Origin: DATGKD01 sp035294855
GTDB lineage: Bacteria > Actinomycetota > Acidimicrobiia > Acidimicrobiales > UBA8190
Direction of reading: 5' to 3'
Length of the DNA stretch: 20,202 nt
NCBI GenBank assembly: GCA_035294855.1
Contig: DATGKD010000108.1
Location: 1-20,202, forward strand
Part shown: in pieces, positions 7,655 to 14,861 of the stretch
How positions within the stretch are numbered: position 1 is the first letter of the stretch
Layout: the number at the start of each line of letters is the position of its first letter
Notes under the pieces: model-generated
Databases searched by the model: none
What the model saw: the letters and a program-made list of their open reading frames with translations, nothing else
What the model was told of the DNA's origin: nothing
Program-made: the position numbers and the translations under genes

Positions 7655-8451
7655 GCCCGGCCGACTCGTCTCGGATCCACGGGCGGGCGGCGGGGTTCGG
7701 GCGCGACGTGCGATCGGTGGCGGGCCGCGCGCTGCGCCAGATCCCGCGCGAGCCGGCGTCGGTCCTGCCCGCCATCTTCGTGCCGGCGTTCTTCTACACC
7801 GTCAACCTGGGCGCGCTCGAGAACCTCGCCCACGGCGCGCACGGCTTCAGCTACAAGGCGTTCCTGCTCCCCATGGCGATCGCATTCGCGGTCACGGGCA
7901 TGTCGCGTGCGCAGATGCTCGTGACCGACATCCAGACGGGCTATTTCGACCGCCTGTGCATGACGCCCATCCGCCGACTGGCTCTCCTGCTGGGGCTCAT
8001 GACGGCGGATGTGGTGGTCATCGTGGCGCTCTGCATCCCGGTGTTGGCGATCGGGGCCGGCGTCGGGGTGCGCTTCGTCACCGGCGCCCCCGGCATCTTG
8101 GCGTTCATCGGCTTTTCGGCGCTGTGGGGGCTCGTGTTCACCGGGCTCCCCTACGCGGTCGCACTCCGAACGGGAAGCCCCGCCGCGGTGAGCTCGTCGT
8201 TCGTCCTCTTCTTCCCGTTGTTCTTCCTGTCGGACGCCGTGGTCCCGAAGCAGGTGCTCACCGGCTGGTTCTCGGACATCGCCACCTACAACCCGATCAC
8301 GTACCTGCTCGCCGCCCTGCGGGCGCTCATCTCGGGCGGGTGGCAGACGCGGGCACTGCTCGAAGGGGGCGCCGCGCTCGCCGGCATCGGCGTGGTGAGC
8401 ATGACCCTCGCCCTGCTCGCCCTGCGGGGGCGTGTGGCGCGCTCGGCCTGA
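7651..8451 (+). CDS. ABC-2 type permease, DrrB-like
   Basis: A 266-residue membrane protein with about six hydrophobic segments: near residues 35-50, 72-90, 112-137, 145-165, 176-195 and 238-258. It fits the ABC-2 permease family, with the conserved region FLLPMAIAFAVTGMSRAQMLVTDIQTGYFDRLCMTPI, in which the cytoplasmic 'D...G..DRL...P' coupling element is evident, and the late FPLFFLSDAVVP and NPITYLLAALR motifs. It should pair with the upstream ATPase (two plus two) to form an exporter; coupling by the 4-base overlap ensures equal synthesis. No second permease gene is present. The gene converges on the small minus-strand gene that ends 13 bases later. Confidence 0.92.
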   Translation: MSPADSSRIHGRAAGFGRDVRSVAGRALRQIPREPASVLPAIFVPAFFYTVNLGALENLAHGAHGFSYKAFLLPMAIAFAVTGMSRAQMLVTDIQTGYFDRLCMTPIRRLALLLGLMTADVVVIVALCIPVLAIGAGVGVRFVTGAPGILAFIGFSALWGLVFTGLPYAVALRTGSPAAVSSSFVLFFPLFFLSDAVVPKQVLTGWFSDIATYNPITYLLAALRALISGGWQTRALLEGGAALAGIGVVSMTLALLALRGRVARSA

Positions 8452-8458
8452 ACGGCCG
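8444..8458. terminator. short hairpin at convergent gene ends
   Basis: CGGCC-TGAAC-GGCCG forms a 5-bp GC stem and 5-base loop over the permease stop codon, between convergent genes. There is no T-tract, and the stem is short, so a terminator role is weak inference. Confidence 0.25.
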
Positions 8459-8464
8459 GCGGGG

Positions 8465-8767
8465 CTACGGGGCGGTGATCGTCCGCGCCTGGGGCAGATA
8501 GACCTCGTGGGCGGGGTGGAATTCGGGGTTCACCTCGACGTCGATGCCGAGCTTGGCGAGTGCCGGGCCGAGGCGATCCCGGCCGAACGCCGCGAAGTCG
8601 GCTTCGGTCTCCCATGAGTCGAGGTTGTGATTGTCGGCGCCCTCCCACCAGGCGATGTGAGACAGCCCCCCGGTGGGCGCGGTGTCGAGCCAACCCACCT
8701 CCTTGCGGACCTGGTCGTACTGGTCGACGGTGACACCAGGCAGAACGACGTGCACCACGACAGCCAT
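8465..8767 (-). CDS. small dimeric alpha/beta-barrel-like protein, function unknown
   Basis: A 100-residue protein beginning MAVVVHVVLPGVTVDQYDQV. The pattern of beta strand, 'LPG-T-xQYD' helix, SHIAWWEG strand, then DSWETEADFAAFGRDRLGPALAKLGI resembles the small ferredoxin-like dimeric alpha/beta-barrel proteins (ABM-like) found widely in actinobacteria, in which W and E in 'v-d-W-E-s' and 'F..F...rL.PAL...Gi' recur. ATG 8767 is chosen over an upstream ATG because it has a purine-rich AAGGGGG Shine-Dalgarno eight to fifteen bases before it. The protein lacks obvious catalytic or cofactor residues. It is on the minus strand after the 8902-9294 gene, separated by 134 bases with a GC hairpin. 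Confidence 0.75.
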   Translation of the reverse strand: MAVVVHVVLPGVTVDQYDQVRKEVGWLDTAPTGGLSHIAWWEGADNHNLDSWETEADFAAFGRDRLGPALAKLGIDVEVNPEFHPAHEVYLPQARTITAP

Positions 8768-8831
8768 GGGAGATCCCCCTTCGCAACGTTCCCGGCACCG
8801 TCCGGGTCGGGCTTCTGTCGCCATTTCGGCA

Positions 8832-8860
8832 CCGGCCCGGACAGTGGATCACCGGGCCGG
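8832..8860. terminator. 9-bp perfect GC hairpin between two minus-strand genes
   Basis: CCGGCCCGG (8832-8840) and CCGGGCCGG (8852-8860) are perfect inverted copies with an 11-base loop. It lies 42 bases after the stop of the 8902-9294 gene and 65 bases before the next gene. No T-run follows on the minus strand. It may be a weak intrinsic terminator or an RNA-processing structure. Confidence 0.45.
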
Positions 8861-8901
8861 GATGGGCGCCACCGCGGCGGAAGCCGAGAGGTCCGGCGGC
8901 C

Positions 8902-9294
8902 TCAGGAGGTCAGCGCGCCCACGAGCCCGTCGAGGTCGGCCACCGTCACCGTCAGCGCCGAGTGGCCGCGCCGGGACAACAGGGACGGCACCTTGTCGCC
9001 GAAGTGCACGCACACCCCGGCGTCGCGGTTGGTGCCGAACGTGAGCCCGTCGTCGACGAAGGACCGGCGCGCGCCCACCGCCGTCCACCACCGGTATCCC
9101 CTCGTCACGTGGGCGCCGGTCACGTTGGTGAGCGCCGTGTCGACCCGGACGAAGCCGAAGGTCGCCAGGAAGCGACCGTCTTCGGTGATCGAGACCGCGT
9201 CCCTGTGCGGCCGGAAACCGATCGGGGCCCACATGGGGGCGAACCGGTAGTCGACGGCGTACCTGAAGACGGCCCGCTTGAAGGATGGGTCCAC
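8902..9294 (-). CDS. conserved hypothetical protein
   Basis: A 130-residue soluble protein starting at GTG 9294, with no membrane segments or signal peptide. It has several short hydrophobic strands and the blocks RFLATFGFVRVDTAL, GYRWWTAVGARRSFVDDGLTFGTN and GVCVHFGDKVPSL, then a short helix-forming end (LTVTVADLDGLVGALTS). I recall similar uncharacterised actinobacterial proteins with a 'YRWW...iG.R.s..D.GLTFGTN...GVC..F' core, but no function is known to me and I do not assign one. Its start lies 48 bases from the divergent short-chain dehydrogenase gene, so the two promoters must share this gap. The Shine-Dalgarno upstream of the GTG is poor, so a slightly different start is possible. Confidence 0.7.
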   Translation of the reverse strand: MDPSFKRAVFRYAVDYRFAPMWAPIGFRPHRDAVSITEDGRFLATFGFVRVDTALTNVTGAHVTRGYRWWTAVGARRSFVDDGLTFGTNRDAGVCVHFGDKVPSLLSRRGHSALTVTVADLDGLVGALTS

Positions 9295-9342
9295 GGGGGG
9301 ACAACCTACGACGGCACGGCACAGGGAACGGAAGGCGGTCAG

Positions 9343-10155
9343 ATGAAGATCGACGGGTCCAGGATTCTGGTCACCGGGGCGTCGTCAGGTATCGGCGCCG
9401 CGCTCGCCCCCGTGCTGGCCGAGCGCGGCGCCACCGTGGCCGTGGCGGCACGGCGGCCCGACCGGTTGCAGGCCACGCTCGAGCGCTGCCAGAAGCACGC
9501 GCCGGAGTCGCAGCTGTTCACCGTCGACCTGTCGGACGTGAACGCCGCCGTGCAGCTGGTCCACGACGCCTGGGACGCGCTCGGCGGTCTCGACTGCCTC
9601 GTCAACAACGCCGCCGTGGGCAAGCGCAAGCTGGTGGGCGACCACACCGCCGAGGACCTCGACACGGTGATGCGCACCAACTTCCTGGCGCCGGTGCGCA
9701 TGAACATCGCCGTGTTGCCCCTGATGCTGGCGCGGGGCACGGGCACGATCGTCAACGTGGCGAGCGGTGGCGGTCGCTTCGGCATCGCCCACGAGTCCGC
9801 CTACTGCGCGTCGAAGTTCGCTCTGTCGGGCTGGAGCGAGGTGGCCGTCATGGACCTGGCCGACACGCCGATCGAGGTCAAGCTCATCCAACCGGGCGCC
9901 ATCGCCACCGAGATCTGGAACCAACAGCCGGGCGAGCTTCCCGGCCTGACGGGGGCGGACTTCGCCACGGCAGACGAGTGCGCGGCGGGCATCGTCGACG
10001 CCCTCGAGACCGAGGGCTTCGAGTTCTTCGTCCCCGCCGACCTGAAGGGCATCGTCGACATGAAGAACGGGGACATCGGCGTGTGGCTCGACATGATGAC
10101 GGACATCGGCCGCAGCATCGCCCCCGCCACGGGAATGACGCAGGAGGCTCCATGA
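9343..10155 (+). CDS. SDR family NAD(P)-dependent oxidoreductase
   Basis: A 270-residue classical short-chain dehydrogenase. The cofactor loop TGASSGIG is at 11-18; after strand two come R37-R38 (AARRPDRL), which usually favour NADP(H). NNA (88-90), the catalytic Ser141 (NVASGGGRFG) and Y154-xxx-K158 (SAYCASKFA) are all present, so the enzyme should be active. PGAIATEIW (184-192) is the usual post-strand-six segment. Start ATG 9343 has GAAGG at 9331-9335 with a 7-base spacing. It overlaps the next gene by ATGA at 10152-10155, so the two are translationally coupled. Substrate cannot be named from sequence; secondary alcohols or ketones are the usual range. Confidence 0.92.
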   Translation: MKIDGSRILVTGASSGIGAALAPVLAERGATVAVAARRPDRLQATLERCQKHAPESQLFTVDLSDVNAAVQLVHDAWDALGGLDCLVNNAAVGKRKLVGDHTAEDLDTVMRTNFLAPVRMNIAVLPLMLARGTGTIVNVASGGGRFGIAHESAYCASKFALSGWSEVAVMDLADTPIEVKLIQPGAIATEIWNQQPGELPGLTGADFATADECAAGIVDALETEGFEFFVPADLKGIVDMKNGDIGVWLDMMTDIGRSIAPATGMTQEAP

Positions 10156-11543
10156 CCACCACCCAGGCAGACGTCGTCGTGCTGGGCCTGGGCCCGGGCG
10201 GCGAGGAAGCCGCCGGACGGCTCGCCGAGGCGGGACTCGACGTGGTGGGCATCGAGGGCAACCTGCTCGGTGGCGAGTGCCCCTACTGGGGGTGCGTGCC
10301 CTCGAAGATGATGATCCGGGCCGCGAACCTCGTGGCCGAGACGCGCCGCGTGCCCGGCATGGCCGGCACGTCGTCGGTGACGCCGGACTGGGCGCCCGTG
10401 GCCCGTCGCATCCGCGAGGAGGCCACCGACAACTGGGACGACCGCGTGGCCGTGGAACGTTTCGAGGACAAAGGCGGCCGCTTCGTGCGCGGGTGGGGGC
10501 GGCTCGACGGACCGAAGCGTGTGGCCGTGGGCGACGACGTCTACGAGGCGCGCCGCGCCGTGATCGTCGCCAGCGGCGACAAGCCGTGGTTCCCACCGAT
10601 CCCGGGACTGGCGGAGCTGGAGGGCCAGTACTGGACCAACCGTCAAGCGATCGAGGCAGAGACGCTGCCCCGCTCGCTGGTCGTCCTCGGCGGTGGGGCC
10701 ATCGGGGTGGAGCTGGCCCAGGTGTTCGCCCGCTTCGGTGTCGACGTGGACGTCGTGGAGGGTGCCGGCCGCCTGATCGCGGCCGAGGAGCCCGAAGCGA
10801 GCGGATTGTTGGAGGCGGTCTTCGGGCGCGAGGACATCGGCGTCCACACCGGTGTGAAGATCGCCGCCGTCCGACGCACCGGCGACGGCTTCACGCTCGA
10901 CATCGAGGGAGGCACGGCGGTGTCGGGCGAGAAGCTGCTCGTGGCCACCGGCCGGCGGCCCGACCTCACGTCGATCAACGCATCGAGCATCGGCGTCGAC
11001 GAAGAGGGCAGGGGCCTGCCGGTCGACGAGCACCTGCGCGTCACCGACGGGGTGTGGGCCATCGGCGACGTCACCGGCGTGGGCGCCTTCACGCACGTGT
11101 CGATGTATCAGGCGAACATCGTTGTGCTCGACATCCTGGGCGAGAACCCCCCCGCGGCGGACTACCGGGCGCTTCCCCGGGTGACCTTCACCGACCCCGA
11201 GATCGGGTCGGTCGGGCTGACCGAGGACCAGGCGCGTCGGCAGGGCATCGAGGTGCACGCGGCCGTCACCGAGGTGCCGACGTCGGCGCGTGGTTGGATC
11301 CACAAGGCGGGGAACGAGGGGTTCATCAAGCTCGTCGAGGACCACGACACGGGCCGGCTCGTGGGCGCCACCTCCGCCGGACCCACCGGCGGCGAGGTGC
11401 TCAGCATGCTGACGCTGGCGGTCCACGCCGGGATCACCACCGACCAGCTGCGACAGATGATCTACGCCTACCCCACGTTCCACCGCACCGTGGAGGCCGC
11501 CCTGGGCGAGCTCTGCGTGGTCGACTCACCCCGCCTGATGTAG
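10152..11543 (+). CDS. class I pyridine nucleotide-disulfide oxidoreductase (lipoamide dehydrogenase/MerA-like)
   Basis: A 463-residue FAD flavoprotein. The N-terminal dinucleotide site is VVVLGLGPGGEEAA (8-21), the redox pair is C43-x4-C48 (GGECPYWGCVPSK), the NAD(P) site is VVLGGGAIGVELA, and the second FAD motif is VWAIGDVTG. The C-terminal dimerisation domain follows. In lipoamide dehydrogenase and glutathione reductase the C-terminal motif H-P-T supplies the catalytic His, with Glu five residues on; here the motif is YAYPTFHRTVE, with Tyr440 in place of His and Arg445 in place of Glu. So this is probably not a standard lipoamide dehydrogenase. AGGAGG (10142-10147) precedes the ATG inside the SDR gene. 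Together with the SDR it may form a small redox operon; substrate is unknown. Confidence 0.88.
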   Translation: MTTTQADVVVLGLGPGGEEAAGRLAEAGLDVVGIEGNLLGGECPYWGCVPSKMMIRAANLVAETRRVPGMAGTSSVTPDWAPVARRIREEATDNWDDRVAVERFEDKGGRFVRGWGRLDGPKRVAVGDDVYEARRAVIVASGDKPWFPPIPGLAELEGQYWTNRQAIEAETLPRSLVVLGGGAIGVELAQVFARFGVDVDVVEGAGRLIAAEEPEASGLLEAVFGREDIGVHTGVKIAAVRRTGDGFTLDIEGGTAVSGEKLLVATGRRPDLTSINASSIGVDEEGRGLPVDEHLRVTDGVWAIGDVTGVGAFTHVSMYQANIVVLDILGENPPAADYRALPRVTFTDPEIGSVGLTEDQARRQGIEVHAAVTEVPTSARGWIHKAGNEGFIKLVEDHDTGRLVGATSAGPTGGEVLSMLTLAVHAGITTDQLRQMIYAYPTFHRTVEAALGELCVVDSPRLM

Positions 11544-11547
11544 GAGC

Positions 11548-11595
11548 GTCCAGCTGTCGGACGGGCCAGCCGGAGGACCGGCCAGCTGGAGGACC
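11548..11595. repeat. three tandem 16-bp repeats in a convergent intergenic gap
   Basis: Units are 11548-11563, 11564-11579 and 11580-11595, with consensus GGCCAGCYGGAGGACC. Units two and three match at 15 of 16 bases; unit one matches unit three at 12 of 16. The array also folds: CCAGCTG (11550-11556) pairs with CAGCTGG (11583-11589), and GCCGG-AGGA-CCGGC (11569-11582) is an inner hairpin. It fills the gap between the ends of the flavoenzyme and pyrE, so it could act as a two-way terminator. Confidence 0.8.
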
Positions 11596-11597
11596 GC

Positions 11598-12173
11598 TCA
11601 GCGCTCGTCGTAGTCGAAGCCGAGGTCCGGCGCGCCCAAGAGCGCGCGGAAGGCGACGCCCTCCTTGCCGAGCAGCGCCTCGGCGGTGCCGCCCCGGTCG
11701 ACCACCGCGACGACGAGGACGACCTCGGCGCCGGCCTCTCGCACGGCGCGCACGGCTTCGAGCGACGAGGTGCCGCGCGTGACGGTGTCCTCGGTGACCA
11801 CGACCCTGTCCCCCGGGTCGAGTGCGCCGGCGATGCGCCCGCCCGCGCCGTGGTCTTTCGCCTCCTTGCGCACGCTGAACGCCTTGAGGGCCCGGCCGCG
11901 GGTGGCGGCCACGCCGGCGGTGACGAACGCCACCGGGTCGGCGCCCATGGTCAGCCCGCCGACGGCGGTCGCCTCATCGGGCATCACCGCCAACACGGCG
12001 TCGGCCACGAGCAGCATCCCGGCGGGACGGCACACGGTCTGCTTGGAGTCGATGAACCAGTTCGAGCGGCGCCCGGACTTGAGGGTGAAGTCGCCGGTCT
12101 TCACCGAAAAGGCGAGCAGGTGGCTGCGCAGCGACTCGAGCGTCGCCGCGTCGGGGCCGGCGACGGCGCTCAC
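11598..12173 (-). CDS. pyrE: orotate phosphoribosyltransferase
   Basis: A 191-residue enzyme that joins orotate to PRPP to give OMP in pyrimidine synthesis. The N-terminal block VKTGDFTLKSGRRSNWFID (24-42) is characteristic of PyrE. The flexible catalytic loop is RKEAKDHGAGGRIAG (102-116), with K103, K106 and H108 as in known enzymes, and the PRPP-binding motif is VVVTEDTVTRGTS (124-136). The PRPP motif has Glu-Asp followed by T-V-T-R-G-T-S rather than the commoner T-T-G-G-S, a mild variant. Start is GTG 12173; no closer alternative is in frame. It lies 31 bases after purM on the same strand, so it is probably co-transcribed with purF-purM, coupling a pyrimidine step to purine genes. Confidence 0.93.
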   Translation of the reverse strand: MSAVAGPDAATLESLRSHLLAFSVKTGDFTLKSGRRSNWFIDSKQTVCRPAGMLLVADAVLAVMPDEATAVGGLTMGADPVAFVTAGVAATRGRALKAFSVRKEAKDHGAGGRIAGALDPGDRVVVTEDTVTRGTSSLEAVRAVREAGAEVVLVVAVVDRGGTAEALLGKEGVAFRALLGAPDLGFDYDER

Positions 12174-12204
12174 GACGCGGCCGGCGCGTCGCCCACGACG
12201 GCAT

Positions 12205-13266
12205 TCACAGTGCCGCCAGCGGGTCGCGGCGCATCTGCACCTGACCGGTGCCGGGCGTTACCCGGCCGACCACCGTCGCCGGGCACGACGCCTGCTCCAG
12301 GGCGTCGAGCACGCCGGGCACGCCGTCCTCCGCCACCACCAGAATCATGCCGATGCCCAAGTTGAACACGCGCGCCATTTCGTCGTCGTCGACGTCGCCC
12401 CGGACGCGGATCTCGGCGAAGACCCGGGGCTCGGCCCACGAGGCGCGGTCGACCACGGCGTCGCAGTCGGCGGGCAGGGCGCGGACGAGGTTGCCGGGGA
12501 TCCCCCCGCCGGTGACGTGGGCGGCGGCGTGGACAGGGGCACCGCCGGCGTGGATGGCGGCGAGCACCGCCGGCGTGTAGACGACCGAGGGAACGAGCAG
12601 CTCGTCGGCGACGGAGTGTGGCGCGCCGGGCCACGCCGGCTCGTCGAGCTGCATACCGGCGCGCTCGAGCAGCACGTGGCGCGCCAGGCTGTAGCCGTTG
12701 CACCGCAGACCGGGTGACACCAGCCCCACGAGCACGTCGCCGGGTCTCACGAGAGCGCTGTCGAGCATGGCGTCGCGCTCGACGACCCCGACGGCGAAGC
12801 CCGCCAGGTCGAACTGGCCCGGCTCCATGGCGCCGGGGTGCTCGGCCATTTCGCCGCCGAGCAGTGCGCAGCCCGCCTGCCGGCACCCGTCGGCCACGCC
12901 GGCCACCAACGCCTCCATCTGGGCGGGGTCGAGCTTGCCGGTGGACACGTAGTCGAGGAGGAACAACGGCTCGGCCCCGGTGCACACGAGGTCGTCCACG
13001 CACATGGCGACGAGGTCGATGCCGATGGTGTCGTAACGGCCGGCGGCGCCGGCGACGAGCGCCTTGGTGCCCGTGCCGTCGGTGGAGGAGACGAGGACGG
13101 GACGCTCGAAGCGGCTCGGGTCGAACGCGAAGGCGCCCCCGAACCCGCCGATGCCCCCGAGCACCTCCGGGGTGGCCGTGGAGGCGACGACGTCACGGAT
13201 GCGGCGGACGGCTTCGTCCCCGGCGCCGATGTCGACGCCGGCGGCGGCGTACGTGGCGCGCTTCAA
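12205..13266 (-). CDS. purM: phosphoribosylformylglycinamidine cyclo-ligase (AIR synthetase)
   Basis: A 353-residue enzyme that uses ATP to close FGAM to AIR, the fifth step of purine synthesis. Visible family landmarks are YAAAGVDIGAGDEAV (6-20), SSTDGTGTK (60-68), GIDLVAMCVDDLVCTGAEPLF (82-102), LLGGEMAEHPG, and GLRCNGYSLAR. The C-terminus has HVTGGGIPGN and ARVFNLGIGM. No ATG or GTG exists near the conserved N-terminus; TTG at 13266 is the best start because it gives LKRATYAAAGVD, the usual distance to the first motif, and forms a TTGA overlap with the purF stop. Initiation would depend on ribosomes finishing purF. Starting downstream would remove the conserved N-terminus. It is followed by pyrE after 31 bases. 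Confidence 0.92.
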   Translation of the reverse strand: MKRATYAAAGVDIGAGDEAVRRIRDVVASTATPEVLGGIGGFGGAFAFDPSRFERPVLVSSTDGTGTKALVAGAAGRYDTIGIDLVAMCVDDLVCTGAEPLFLLDYVSTGKLDPAQMEALVAGVADGCRQAGCALLGGEMAEHPGAMEPGQFDLAGFAVGVVERDAMLDSALVRPGDVLVGLVSPGLRCNGYSLARHVLLERAGMQLDEPAWPGAPHSVADELLVPSVVYTPAVLAAIHAGGAPVHAAAHVTGGGIPGNLVRALPADCDAVVDRASWAEPRVFAEIRVRGDVDDDEMARVFNLGIGMILVVAEDGVPGVLDALEQASCPATVVGRVTPGTGQVQMRRDPLAAL

Positions 13267-14834
13267 GCGGTGGCCGATGCCGTGGCGGCCTCGGCTCGGG
13301 CCGCACCCAACGAGACGGGCACCGGCACCGGGTACTCGCCGGTGAGGCACGCCGCGCAGAAGCCCGCCCCGGGGGCGTCGATGGCGGCGATCAGGTTGTC
13401 GAGCGACAGGTATTCGAGGGAATCGACGCCGAGGAACGCCTCCATCTCGGCGATGGTGCTCGTGGCCGCGATGAGCTGCTCGCGGTCGGGGATGTCGATC
13501 CCGTAGAAGCACGGCCACTGGAGCGGCGGCGACGAGATGCGCAGGTGCACTTCGCGCGCGCCCGCCTCGCGCAGCATGCGCACCACGGCGCGCTGGGTCG
13601 TGCCGCGCACGATGGAGTCGTCGACCACGACGATGCGACGGCCGACGATGTTCTCGCGCAGCGGGTTGAGCTTGCGGCGAACGCCCGCGGAGCGCGCCTC
13701 TTGGCCCGGGGTGATGAACGTGCGGCCGATGTAGCGGTTCTTCACGAGCCCCTGCCCGTGGGGGATGCCGCTGGCGCGCGCGTAGCCCTCGGCGGCGGGC
13801 ACGCCCGACTCGGGGACGCCCATGACGAGGTCCGCGTCGACGGGCGCCTGCGCGGCGAGCAGCTCGCCCATGCGCCGGCGCGCGCCGTGCACCTCGCGCC
13901 CGTACAGCCGGCTGTCGGGGCGCGCGAAGTACACGAACTCGAAGATGCACAGGTGCGGGTCGACGCGCTCCTCGGGAAAGAGGAACTCCGAGCGCACGCC
14001 GCCGTCGTCGATGACCACCAGCTCCCCGGGCTCGAGCTCGCGCACGAACGTCGCGCCCACGATGTCGAGGGCGGGCGTCTCCGAGGCCAGAACCCAGCCC
14101 TCGGGTGCGCCCGGGGGGCCGAGACGGCCCAGACAGAGGGGCCGCAGGCCGGCCGGGTCGCGCACCCCGAACAGGTGGTGGGCGTCGAGGAGCACGAACG
14201 AGAACGCGCCCTCGACCTTGGGGAGGACGTCGCGCAGGGCCAGCTCGAGCGCGTCGTCGGGAACGTCGCCGGTGGCGTCGGGCTCGTGGGTGGCGGAGGG
14301 TGCGTCGACGTACGGCTCACCGAGGCCCGGGTCATCGCCGATGCCGATCCGGTCACCGATGCTCGTCCCCTCACCGACGTGTCCGCCACCGCCGAGGACC
14401 CCGTCCGAGGGGTGACGCAGAGCGAGGAGCTCGGCCACGAGGTCGCTGTCCGAGGCGACGACGCCGGGGAGCATGCCGGCCGCTTCCGCCAGGCCCGCGG
14501 TATTCGTGAGGTTGCCGTTGTGCCCCAGCGCGAACCCGGACGAGCCTACGGCCCGGTACACGGGCTGGGCGTTGCGCCACTCGGACGCGCCCGTCGTCGA
14601 GTAGCGGGTGTGGCCGATGGCGAGGTCGCCGGGGAGGCACGACACGGTGCGCTCGTCGAACACCGTCGTCACGAGACCCATGTCACGCACCACGGTGACG
14701 GCCTCGCCGTCGCTCACCGCCATGCCGGCCGACTCCTGGCCGCGGTGCTGCAAGGCGTACAGCCCGTCGAAGGTGAGTTGCGCGACCGCCTTGCCGGGCG
14801 CGTAGACCCCGAACACGCCGCAGGATTCCTTCAT
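13263..14834 (-). CDS. purF: amidophosphoribosyltransferase
   Basis: A 523-residue enzyme catalysing the first step of purine synthesis (PRPP plus glutamine to phosphoribosylamine). The start MKESCGVFG leaves a 4-residue propeptide to be removed so that C5 becomes the N-terminal nucleophile of the glutaminase domain; LQHRGQESAGM (29-39) and HTRYSTTG (75-82) follow. The PRPP motif VVVDDSIVRGTT is at 402-413. Four cysteines in Bacillus-type positions, C296, C442, C493 and C496, should hold a [4Fe-4S] cluster. Odd: residues about 141-193 are a Gly/Asp-rich, low-complexity insert between the glutaminase helices where relatives have about 10-15 residues. GGAGG lies five to ten bases before ATG 14834. 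Divergent from the PHP gene by 26 bases. Confidence 0.96.
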   Translation of the reverse strand: MKESCGVFGVYAPGKAVAQLTFDGLYALQHRGQESAGMAVSDGEAVTVVRDMGLVTTVFDERTVSCLPGDLAIGHTRYSTTGASEWRNAQPVYRAVGSSGFALGHNGNLTNTAGLAEAAGMLPGVVASDSDLVAELLALRHPSDGVLGGGGHVGEGTSIGDRIGIGDDPGLGEPYVDAPSATHEPDATGDVPDDALELALRDVLPKVEGAFSFVLLDAHHLFGVRDPAGLRPLCLGRLGPPGAPEGWVLASETPALDIVGATFVRELEPGELVVIDDGGVRSEFLFPEERVDPHLCIFEFVYFARPDSRLYGREVHGARRRMGELLAAQAPVDADLVMGVPESGVPAAEGYARASGIPHGQGLVKNRYIGRTFITPGQEARSAGVRRKLNPLRENIVGRRIVVVDDSIVRGTTQRAVVRMLREAGAREVHLRISSPPLQWPCFYGIDIPDREQLIAATSTIAEMEAFLGVDSLEYLSLDNLIAAIDAPGAGFCAACLTGEYPVPVPVSLGAARAEAATASATA

Positions 14835-14848
14835 CCTGCCTCCGACAG

Positions 14849-14861
14849 TACCCTCCGGTCA
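14849..14861 (+). promoter_or_regulatory. possible leaderless promoter of the PHP gene
   Basis: TACCCT at 14849-14854 fits the TANNNT -10 pattern and lies at -12 to -7 from the A of ATG 14861. No Shine-Dalgarno is seen before that ATG, as expected for a leaderless start. The -35 candidate (TTCCTT, 14826-14831, 17-base spacer) is weak. Confidence 0.35.

Noticed and set aside
9285..11543. A 752-codon frame giving the flavoenzyme a long N-terminal extension
   Set aside because: The extension is a shifted reading of the SDR gene. ATG 10152 has AGGAGG and gives the normal flavoenzyme length.
12205..13950. A 581-codon frame that would extend purM upstream
   Set aside because: The extra part is an out-of-phase reading of purF. 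PurM family length and first motif agree with the TTG at 13266.
14256..14414. A frameshift or sequencing error in purF as the cause of the odd insert
   Set aside because: The frame is unbroken, the flanking motifs are in the same phase and all catalytic residues are retained. The insert is better explained as a true low-complexity loop.
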